Below are positions 57,369-64,000 of a stretch of DNA of 64,000 bases, piece after piece (the stretch's first letter is position 1; each line of letters starts with the position of its first letter). The translations under genes were made by a program, and so were the position numbers. The DNA lies in assembly GCA_965205325.1 (NCBI GenBank), contig OZ242166.1, positions 1,984,001 to 2,048,000 of the forward strand. The letters are read 5' to 3'. The notes beneath the pieces were generated by a model. The model had not been told where the DNA came from. It ran no database searches and saw nothing but the letters and a program-made list of their open reading frames with translations. This stretch comes from Bin127 sp965205325. Its GTDB lineage: Bacteria; Chloroflexota; Dehalococcoidia; Lucifugimonadales; Lucifugimonadaceae.

Positions 57369-60200
57369 TTACCGGGCCGCTTTGGTGCCCTTCTTCTTGT
57401 TACGCCGCTCGATTGCCCTGCGTTCTCGGCGTGAGAGGCGGCGTCCGTCTTTGGCGTGAGTTGGGGCGTTGACGGTAGTGATGGTTTGTTGTCCCGCGCC
57501 CTGTTGCGAGTTGGCCGACTGCATGACAGTTTGCTGTCCGGCTTGTGCGAGTGCGATTCGTTGAGCGGCGGCCAAGGCGTCGGTCTTTAGGGCGGTAGTG
57601 TTGGCGCTTGCGAGTTGGGTTGCTTGCTGTGGGATGTGGGGTGCGAGGTGGAATATGTTGCGGGCGACTTCGTTTCGTATCTCTTCGTTCATCTCGTTGA
57701 ACATCTGGAACGACATAGTGCGGTATTGGACGAGGGGATCGCGTTGTCCGATGGCTTGGAGGCCGATCGACTGACGCATGTTTTCCATGCGTGTCAGGTG
57801 TCCGACCCAGTGACGATCAAGGACTCGGAGGAGGACGCTGTGCTCGATCATCTTGAGGTTTTCGTCACCGAAGAGGAGTTCTCGCTGTTCGTAGACGGTG
57901 TCGACGTAGTCGTGGAGTTCTTCTTCGATTTCCTGCTGGGACTTGCTGGCTACTTCGTCTTCGGTGGTTAAGATTTCGACGATTGGGAAGTAACGCCGTA
58001 TCGCCTGTTGAAATCCGGGGATGTCCCACTCGATGATGTCTCCGTCGAGGTGAGTTGCGACGATGTTGGAGAGGGCGGATTTGATGTAGCCGCGGATCTC
58101 GTCTCGGAAGTCGCCGCCATCGACTATGCGGTCTCGCATCTGGTAGACGACGTCGCGCTGGGTGTTGGCCACGTCGTCGTAGTCGACGAGTTGTTTTCGG
58201 ATTTCGAAGTTGATGCCTTCGACTTTTTGCTGGGCATTTTCTACGGATTTGACGAGGACTGCGTTTTCGACCGGGACGTCTTCTTCCCACTTGAACATCT
58301 CGAGGGTGCTCTTGATGCGGTCGCCTCCGAAGCGTCGGACCAACTCGTCGTCGACGGATAGGAAGAATTGTGTTTCGCCGGGGTCGCCTTGTCGGGCACA
58401 TCGGCCGCGTAGCTGGTTGTCGATGCGGCGGGATTCGTGTCGTTCGGTTCCGAGGACGAATAGTCCGCCTTTTTCGATGACGCCGTCGTGTTGGTCTTGC
58501 CAAGTGGTCATCGGATCGGCGTCGTGGCCGTTTTGAGACTTATGACGGTTTTGGCGTCCATTCCGTTTGGAGTTCGATTCGGCGACGGTCTCGGGGTTGC
58601 CGCCGAGGATGATGTCGGTACCGCGTCCTGCCATGTTTGTGGCGACGGTTACGGCACCGGGGATTCCGGCTTGGGCGATGACGTGTGACTCGGATTCGTG
58701 CTCTTTGGCGTTAAGGACTCGGTGGTTAACGTTTCGTCGTTTGAGGAGGTTGGAGATGACTTGGGACTTTTCGATGGTTGTGGTTCCGACGAGTACGGGG
58801 CGACCGGCGTTGCTGAGATCTTGGATCTTGTCAGCGGCGGCTTTCCACTTTGCATCTTCATTCATGTAGATGAGGTCTTGGTGGTCGACGCGTTTGTCCT
58901 CGCGGTTAGTAGGGATTGCGACGACTTCGAGTTTGTATATTTTTGCGAGTTCTTCGGCTTCGGTTGCGGCGGTACCGGTCATTCCGCTGAGTTTGTCGTA
59001 CATGCGGAAGTAGTTTTGGAGGGTGATGGTGGCGTAGGTAGCGGATTCGGCTCGGACGCGGACGTTTTCCTTGGCTTCTAGGGCTTGGTGGAGTCCGTCT
59101 GAGAATCGTCGTCCTTCCATCAGACGACCGGTGAACTCGTCGACGAGGATGATCTCGCCGTCTCGGACGACGTATTCGCGGTCACGGAGGTAGATATGTT
59201 CTGCTCGGATGGCGTTTTCGACTAGGTGTGGTAGCTCGTTGTCTTCGCCGGTCTCGCTGTAGAGGGTTTCGACGCCGAGGATTCGTTCGGCTTTTTCGCT
59301 ACCGACTTCGGTTAGGGCGACGTTTTTGCGTTTGAGGTCGACTTCGAAGTCCGTGTCTGGTTTTAGTCGTGTGGCTAGGGATGCGAACCGGGAGTAGTTT
59401 CGGTCGGTCTCGATGCCGGGACCGCTTATGAGGAGCGGGGTCCGGGCTTCGTCGATGAGGATGTTGTCGACCTCGTCGACGATGGCGTAAGTGAGACCTT
59501 TTTGGACGCGATCTTCGGGTCTGCCGACCATGTGGTCGCGGAGGTAGTCGAAGCCGAGTTCGTTGTTTGTGGCGTAGAGGATGTCGCAGGCGTATGCTTC
59601 GACTTTTGTGGCTGGTCGGAGCTGAGTACCGACTACGGATGCGAATTTGGAGGAGGCGTCTTCGCGTTCCTGCGGGGTTCCGTCTTCCCGGTAGTTTTCG
59701 TCGAAGACGAATGACTGGTTGTTCTGCTGCAGACAACCGACGGAGAGGCCCATGAATTGGTATACGGGGCCCATCCACTCGGCATCACGTTTTGCGAGGT
59801 AGTCGTTTACGGTGACGACGTGTACGGATTTGCCGTCGAGAGCGTTGAGGTATGCGGCTAGGGTTGCGACAAGGGTCTTGCCTTCACCGGTGCGCATCTC
59901 AGCGATCTTTCCCTGATGCAGGACGACGCCGCCAATCATCTGGACGTCAAAGTGGCGCATCGCGAGGACGCGGGAAGATGCTTCCCGAACGGCGGCGAAT
60001 GCTTCGGGAAGAATGTCTTCGAGGGTTTCGCCGGTGTTTAGGCGGGCTTTGAATTCGTAGGTGATGGCGGCCAGGTCGTCATCCATGAGATCGCGCATCG
60101 ATTCTTCGTGCGCGTTGATCTCGTCGACGATCGGGTGCAGCTGTTTGAGCTGTTTTTCGTTCGGATCGCCTACTAATTTTCCTAGTAGTTTTCCGATCAT
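57369..60200 (-). CDS. secA: Protein translocase ATPase SecA
   Basis: 943-aa motor of the Sec pathway. Motifs in order: Walker A region MRTGEGKTLVATLAAYLNAL near residue 103, DEAD-like VDEVDNILIDEARTPL, preprotein-binding segment, then NBD2 with VATNMAGRGTDIILGGNP and QLRGRCARQGDPG, helical scaffold and wing. The C-terminus is Gln/Ala-rich and ends RRERRAIERRNKKKGTKAAR. The usual Cys-x-Cys...Cys-His zinc tail that binds SecB is missing, as in several lineages without SecB. Genes downstream: two proteins of unknown role. Confidence 0.96.
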   Translation of the reverse strand: MIGKLLGKLVGDPNEKQLKQLHPIVDEINAHEESMRDLMDDDLAAITYEFKARLNTGETLEDILPEAFAAVREASSRVLAMRHFDVQMIGGVVLHQGKIAEMRTGEGKTLVATLAAYLNALDGKSVHVVTVNDYLAKRDAEWMGPVYQFMGLSVGCLQQNNQSFVFDENYREDGTPQEREDASSKFASVVGTQLRPATKVEAYACDILYATNNELGFDYLRDHMVGRPEDRVQKGLTYAIVDEVDNILIDEARTPLLISGPGIETDRNYSRFASLATRLKPDTDFEVDLKRKNVALTEVGSEKAERILGVETLYSETGEDNELPHLVENAIRAEHIYLRDREYVVRDGEIILVDEFTGRLMEGRRFSDGLHQALEAKENVRVRAESATYATITLQNYFRMYDKLSGMTGTAATEAEELAKIYKLEVVAIPTNREDKRVDHQDLIYMNEDAKWKAAADKIQDLSNAGRPVLVGTTTIEKSQVISNLLKRRNVNHRVLNAKEHESESHVIAQAGIPGAVTVATNMAGRGTDIILGGNPETVAESNSKRNGRQNRHKSQNGHDADPMTTWQDQHDGVIEKGGLFVLGTERHESRRIDNQLRGRCARQGDPGETQFFLSVDDELVRRFGGDRIKSTLEMFKWEEDVPVENAVLVKSVENAQQKVEGINFEIRKQLVDYDDVANTQRDVVYQMRDRIVDGGDFRDEIRGYIKSALSNIVATHLDGDIIEWDIPGFQQAIRRYFPIVEILTTEDEVASKSQQEIEEELHDYVDTVYEQRELLFGDENLKMIEHSVLLRVLDRHWVGHLTRMENMRQSIGLQAIGQRDPLVQYRTMSFQMFNEMNEEIRNEVARNIFHLAPHIPQQATQLASANTTALKTDALAAAQRIALAQAGQQTVMQSANSQQGAGQQTITTVNAPTHAKDGRRLSRRERRAIERRNKKKGTKAAR

Positions 60201-60251
60201 GGTTCGGCTCTTGTTTTTCGCGTGGGGGTTAGGTTCTCACGCGGATGGGGG

Positions 60252-61208
60252 TTAGTCGGGGAAGAGTGCCCCGACAGATCTGCCGTTGTGGATACGATCT
60301 ATGGCTTCGCCAATAAGTGGCGCGATAGAGAGCACTTTGATTTTGTTGTGCTGTTTCTCTGGGGGCAATGGTACTGTGTCGGTGATGACGACCTCTGAGA
60401 TTTCAGGCATTTCGGCAAGATTGTGTGCGGCGTCTCCGGGAAAAACTCCGTGAGCGGCGGCGACAAATACCTCCTGTGCGCCGTTCTCTCGCAAACCGAT
60501 TGCGGCGGCGGCCATTGTTCCGCCGGTGGCGATCTCATCGTCGACCAATATCGCGGTGCGGTCTTCCACATCGCCGATGACGTTGAGTACTGAGACAGAA
60601 TCGTCGTTGCCGGTGCGTCGCTTCTCAACTATCGCTAATGGGGCATCCATGAAGAGTGCAAAGTCCCGGGCGCGCTTAGAACTGCCCTCATCAGGAGATA
60701 CGACGACCGGGGCTTTAAGTTCTTTCTCTTTGTAGTATTTCGAGAGCATTGGCATGGCGGTCAACTCGTCGACGGGGACTTTGAAAAAGCCTTGGACTTG
60801 GCCGGCGTGGAGGTCTACGGTCAGGAAGCGGTCGGCACCTGCGGTTTCGAGGAGATCGGCAATTAGGCGACCGGTGATTGGGACGCGGGGTTGGTCCTTT
60901 TTGTCGGTTCGTGCGTAGCTGTAGTAAGGGACTACTGCGGTGATGCGTCCAGCGGAGGCACGGTGAGCGGCGTCGATCATGATCAGCATCTCCATGATGT
61001 GATCGTTGACCGGTTCGACGGTGGGCTGGACGACGAATACGTCGCGTGCTCGGATGTTCTCTAAGATGCGGACGAAGGTGTTGTCGTTGGAGAACTTGAA
61101 TACGTCGGCTTTTCCAATGGCGATGCCCAGGTATTCGCAGATTTTCACGGACAGTCCGACGTGGGCCCTGCCGGAAAGGACTACAGGTCCTCCGTTAATG
61201 GGGTGCAT
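60252..61208 (-). CDS. prs: Ribose-phosphate pyrophosphokinase
   Basis: Makes PRPP from ribose-5-phosphate and ATP for nucleotide, His and Trp synthesis. 318 aa. The flexible-loop region VVPYYSYARTDKKDQPRVP, the substrate site SPDEGSSKRARDFA with LAIVEKRR, and the PRPP loop VDDEIATGGTM are present. In most class I enzymes the last reads DDMIDTGGT, so this is a minor variant. The start is MHPINGGPVVLSGRAHVGLS. It consumes the ribose-5-phosphate made by the window's pentose phosphate cluster. Confidence 0.93.
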   Translation of the reverse strand: MHPINGGPVVLSGRAHVGLSVKICEYLGIAIGKADVFKFSNDNTFVRILENIRARDVFVVQPTVEPVNDHIMEMLIMIDAAHRASAGRITAVVPYYSYARTDKKDQPRVPITGRLIADLLETAGADRFLTVDLHAGQVQGFFKVPVDELTAMPMLSKYYKEKELKAPVVVSPDEGSSKRARDFALFMDAPLAIVEKRRTGNDDSVSVLNVIGDVEDRTAILVDDEIATGGTMAAAAIGLRENGAQEVFVAAAHGVFPGDAAHNLAEMPEISEVVITDTVPLPPEKQHNKIKVLSIAPLIGEAIDRIHNGRSVGALFPD

Positions 61209-61282
61209 GGGGTAAGAAACTGGGTTGCTGGGGTTGAGGCGCCAAGTTTCGATTCTAGCACCCGATTCGGACGCCTCTTAGC

Positions 61283-61636
61283 CTAAGTTTTGAGTTGGGC
61301 GTATGCGTTGCGATCAAAGCCGATTATGGGGTCGGCATTCTGGGAAATGATGATGGGGCGTCGGATCAAGCGCGGTTCTTCGAGCATCGCGTTGACTAGT
61401 TCGGATTCGGTCATCGAGACGCGGCGTTCGCGGTAGGGTTTTGCGCTGGGACTGCGCCAAGAGAAGAGGTTGTCGATGCCGACGATCGCGACGAGGGCTT
61501 CAAGCTCATCTCGGGACATGGGATCGGCGAAGAAGTCTCGCTCTTCGACTTCGACGCCGACCGCGTCAAGCGCTTTTTGGGCGTCACGGCAGGTTGAGCA
61601 GTTTCGCCATGTGTAGAAGCGTCGGTCTGTGGTCAT
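61283..61636 (-). CDS. ArsC/Spx-family thioredoxin-fold protein
   Basis: 117 aa. CSTCRDAQKAL near the N-terminus gives the redox Cys pair, and LIRRPIIISQNADPIIGF the conserved Arg-Arg-Pro segment of the ArsC/Spx/YffB family. Members are arsenate reductases or redox regulators of RNA polymerase. The CxxC pattern is more Spx/YffB-like, and no ars genes are nearby, so an arsenate role is not supported. Confidence 0.85.
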   Translation of the reverse strand: MTTDRRFYTWRNCSTCRDAQKALDAVGVEVEERDFFADPMSRDELEALVAIVGIDNLFSWRSPSAKPYRERRVSMTESELVNAMLEEPRLIRRPIIISQNADPIIGFDRNAYAQLKT

Positions 61637-61722
61637 TTTTCGTCGCCTTTCGTCGTTCTGACAACCATCTAAGGTTGGGTTTCGTATTGTTTGTCGGTAA
61701 TAAGGAAAACTAATGTAAATTC

Positions 61723-63159
61723 ATGGCAGGTGCCGATTTCTCGGCATTACCTACATTCCTGTATCGACCCGTTGGGGAGTTAATGGCTTCGACTCGTTTG
61801 GCAATTGATACTGCTGTCGCGCTCACCCGAAATGCTAATCCTGTGGCGCGGTTTCGGCGCGGTTCGCAGAGTTTATTCAACATCAGCGTCTACACGTTCG
61901 GGATGTCGGGGGTTTGGGTTGCATTTGGGAGTATTTTGCTGCAGTACAAGGTGACTGAGATTGCGGCGAATGATCCGGTCAGGATGTTGGGCTGGACGCT
62001 GGACAAGACGAGTATGGCCGCGGCTGTCTCGCTGTTTGGGTTGGTGATTGCGGCTGTAGTCCAGCCTTTGGTTGGATTTCTGAGCGATCGGAATGTCAAG
62101 ATCGTTGCGTTGAAGCGATACCCCTTTATCGTTTTTGGACTTTTGGGATTCGCGGTATCGACTCTGATGTTCGGGTTTGTGAACAGCTTCGTGGCTTTGT
62201 TGCTCGTCACTGCTGCAATGCAGATTTTCGGCAACACGGCGCAGGGGCCAGCCAACGCGTTGATCATCGACCACGTTGACGATAGCGAGCGAGGTAGAGC
62301 ATCTGGGTATTTGAATCTGATGCGGTTGCTGGGATCGGGATTCGTGGCTATGGTCGTGGTCTTCTTGATGTCGAACTACCACGTCGATCATGCGCCGCAG
62401 TGGATGTGGTATTCGGTGATCGTGATGGTTGCGGCGCTGATGGGGACGACGGTGTACACGTTCTTAGCTTTGCGCGTGCCGGTCTCACGTTCGCACAGTG
62501 ATGTCGAGGTTGAATTGACTGCCGACGCCGTCGCGGAAGTTGAGGCCTTGGACGACCATTGGAGCCGCGCACGTTACCTGTTCTTCTTGTCGGCGATGGC
62601 GTTGTTGATCGCGGCGATGTCAGCAGTACAGACCAACGCGGTGTTTTTTGTGCAAGACGTGATCGGATTGGAGAACCCTGCGCGAGGTGGAAACTACATT
62701 TTGGCCGCGCTTGTGGGTGCTGCCGCGTTGGTCGTTTATCCCGCTGGCAAGCTTTCGGACCACATCGGTCGAGGCGCGTTGCTGTTGATTTCGGGGATCC
62801 TTGGGGCGGGTGGCATCCTATCAGTGCTTTTGATTGACGCTCATTCGCTGATCGAGGTGATACCGGGTGTGATGGCGATTGGCTTTTGTGTAGGCATCTA
62901 TCTGTCCGTGGGTTGGGCGGTCGCGAATGACTTGGTCAGGCGATCCAGCGCGGCGCGCGACTTGAGTCTGACGAGTCTTTCGGGTTTGGCGGGAGCTATT
63001 GTGGGGCGTTCGAGCGGGTTTTTCATCGGGGGGTTGAATGATGTTGGACTGGATATCGGAATTGAGCATCTCGGTTACGCGGTAGTTCTGGGGTCTTCGA
63101 GTCTGGCGTTTCTGATATCTGGGATCGGTTTCTGGTTGGTTGTGAAAGATCGCCGATAA
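61723..63159 (+). CDS. Major facilitator superfamily transporter
   Basis: 478 aa with about twelve hydrophobic segments and a central charged loop (SHSDVEVELTADAVAEVEAL). The MFS motif A-like loops GFLSDRNVKIVALKRYPF between helices 2 and 3 and KLSDHIGRGALLLIS in the second half are visible. The first 50 residues are not hydrophobic; an in-frame ATG at 61783 could be the start. Resembles sugar-cation symporter-like or SLC45-like proteins; substrate unknown. Confidence 0.82.
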   Translation: MAGADFSALPTFLYRPVGELMASTRLAIDTAVALTRNANPVARFRRGSQSLFNISVYTFGMSGVWVAFGSILLQYKVTEIAANDPVRMLGWTLDKTSMAAAVSLFGLVIAAVVQPLVGFLSDRNVKIVALKRYPFIVFGLLGFAVSTLMFGFVNSFVALLLVTAAMQIFGNTAQGPANALIIDHVDDSERGRASGYLNLMRLLGSGFVAMVVVFLMSNYHVDHAPQWMWYSVIVMVAALMGTTVYTFLALRVPVSRSHSDVEVELTADAVAEVEALDDHWSRARYLFFLSAMALLIAAMSAVQTNAVFFVQDVIGLENPARGGNYILAALVGAAALVVYPAGKLSDHIGRGALLLISGILGAGGILSVLLIDAHSLIEVIPGVMAIGFCVGIYLSVGWAVANDLVRRSSAARDLSLTSLSGLAGAIVGRSSGFFIGGLNDVGLDIGIEHLGYAVVLGSSSLAFLISGIGFWLVVKDRR

Positions 63160-63195
63160 CGTGGCGGCGCGTGGAGTCCTGTACCATCAGGAGAC

Positions 63196-64000
63196 ATGAC
63201 CACTGTGCGTAAATCGGGTTTGTCGGATCGATCGGGACGAACGATATCGATAGCGAGCCCACGCGGGTTCTGTGCTGGTGTCGATTTAGCTATCGGGATA
63301 GTCGAGTTGGCTATAAAACGGTACGGCTCGCCGGTTTACGTCAAACATCAGATCGTGCATAACCCTCAGGTCGTTGCCGATGTTGAGGCGATCGGGGCGA
63401 TCACGGTGGAAGAGGTTGAGGAGGTTCCTAAAGGGTCGGTGGTGGTGTTTTCGGCGCATGGTTCGCCGCCTTCGGACTACGAGAAGGCGAAAGCGTTGAA
63501 TTTGACGGTGTTGGACGCGACGTGCCCGTTGGTGACGAAGGTTCATCATGAGGCGAAGAAGTACTCGAGCGAGGGGAAGCGCGTGATATTAGTTGGGCAC
63601 CGGGGCCATCAAGAGGTAATCGGAACGACTGGTCAGGCGGACATGGCGTTGTATGACGAGAGGGAGGACAACGATCTGCCTGATTGGGATGATGACTCCG
63701 AGGTTGTCGTATTGACACAGACGACTTTGTCGGTGGCTGATACCGCGGAGGCGGTCGAAAAGATCAAGTCGAAGTTCGATCAGTCACTGATCCGCAACGA
63801 CATCTGCTATGCGACAACAAATCGGCAGGCGGCGGCTCAAGAGTTGGCTCGGGATTCGGACGTAGTTCTTGTGATAGGTGCTGAGAACAGTTCGAACTGC
63901 AATCGACTGCGCGAGGTGGTGATTAAGGAAGGGGTGGACGCGTATCTGATTAATGGTCCGGAAGAGTTGGATCCTGCGTGGTTGGAAGGCAAGGAACGCA
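63196..64000 (+). CDS. ispH: 4-hydroxy-3-methylbut-2-enyl diphosphate reductase, cut by window edge
   Basis: Last enzyme of the non-mevalonate isoprenoid pathway, reducing HMBPP to IPP and DMAPP with a 4Fe-4S cluster. The three cluster cysteines are visible: ASPRGFCAGVDLAI, LDATCPLVTKVH and NSSNCNRLREVV; HNPQVV and the SAHGSPP strand give substrate contacts. ATG 63196 has GGAG 2-5 bases upstream; the first 20 residues are not conserved, so a later start is possible. At least 268 codons are present and only the C-terminus is missing. Its presence shows that the organism uses the MEP pathway. Confidence 0.94.
   Translation, partial: MTTVRKSGLSDRSGRTISIASPRGFCAGVDLAIGIVELAIKRYGSPVYVKHQIVHNPQVVADVEAIGAITVEEVEEVPKGSVVVFSAHGSPPSDYEKAKALNLTVLDATCPLVTKVHHEAKKYSSEGKRVILVGHRGHQEVIGTTGQADMALYDEREDNDLPDWDDDSEVVVLTQTTLSVADTAEAVEKIKSKFDQSLIRNDICYATTNRQAAAQELARDSDVVLVIGAENSSNCNRLREVVIKEGVDAYLINGPEELDPAWLEGKER

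Noticed and set aside
61283..61636. Arsenate reductase of an arsenic-resistance operon
   Set aside because: No arsR, arsB or acr3 gene is adjacent and the CxxC pattern suits the Spx/YffB branch as well.

Overview
The window looks like chromosome from a Chloroflexota bacterium, most likely a SAR202 or other Dehalococcoidia-type lineage. This is inference. It rests on three enolase-superfamily (mandelate racemase type) paralogues, paired lactonase-like SMP-30 and amidohydrolase paralogues, Thr/Pro 'TATP' linkers in a secreted lipoprotein, an archaeal-type ValRS behind a T-box, and a complete set of ordinary housekeeping genes. There is no rRNA, CRISPR array or convincing tRNA. Both edges cut genes: pepA on the left and ispH on the right.

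Layout. 1-9.8 kb: pepA (partial), a metallo-beta-lactamase-fold pseudoenzyme preceded by a truncated copy of itself, mtaB, fabF-recJ, a PIN-domain pair, lgt and a Xer-type recombinase. 9.9-20 kb: a small membrane protein, a TIM-barrel epimerase, higBA, an enolase-superfamily dehydratase, two giant secreted CARDB-type paralogues (one with a zinc-protease motif, one that has lost it), hepT-mntA, and an autoregulated-looking membrane protein/winged-helix pair. 21-22.4 kb: a gene-free region of palindromic repeats with a strong promoter in front of about 660 bp of highly structured DNA, a candidate non-coding RNA. 22.4-38 kb, minus strand: two amidohydrolases, then zwf, gnd, a DUF2090-like gene, pgi, tal, rpiB, a Fic gene, tkt, SMP-30, a frameshifted HAD phosphatase and a second SMP-30. 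This is almost a complete pentose phosphate pathway joined to sugar-lactone handling. 38-43 kb, plus strand: aldehyde dehydrogenase, a small-protein/retropepsin pair, a GH4 glycosidase and an alcohol dehydrogenase, which fit the oxidation of sugars. 43-51.5 kb: a mosaic of decayed or solitary toxin-antitoxin genes, a sulfite-oxidase-like enzyme, an SDR, an AAA ATPase/DUF4276 pair resembling a defence module, two tandem enolase-superfamily genes and a trypsin-like protease. 51.5-64 kb: valS with its T-box, a GT2 glycosyltransferase, secA, prs, an ArsC-like protein, an MFS transporter and ispH.

The most striking observations are these. (1) Palindromic repeat elements that also occur between genes sit in frame inside valS at two places, as Rickettsia palindromic elements do. 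(2) The structured locus at about 21.5-22.2 kb has its own promoter and shares short motifs with IscB/IsrB omega-RNAs. (3) The MBL-fold protein has lost most of its metal ligands but keeps the rest of its sequence. (4) The secreted CARDB paralogues form an active/inactive protease pair. (5) The plus strand changes from C-rich to G-rich around 30-35 kb regardless of gene orientation, which could mark a replication origin or a rearrangement.
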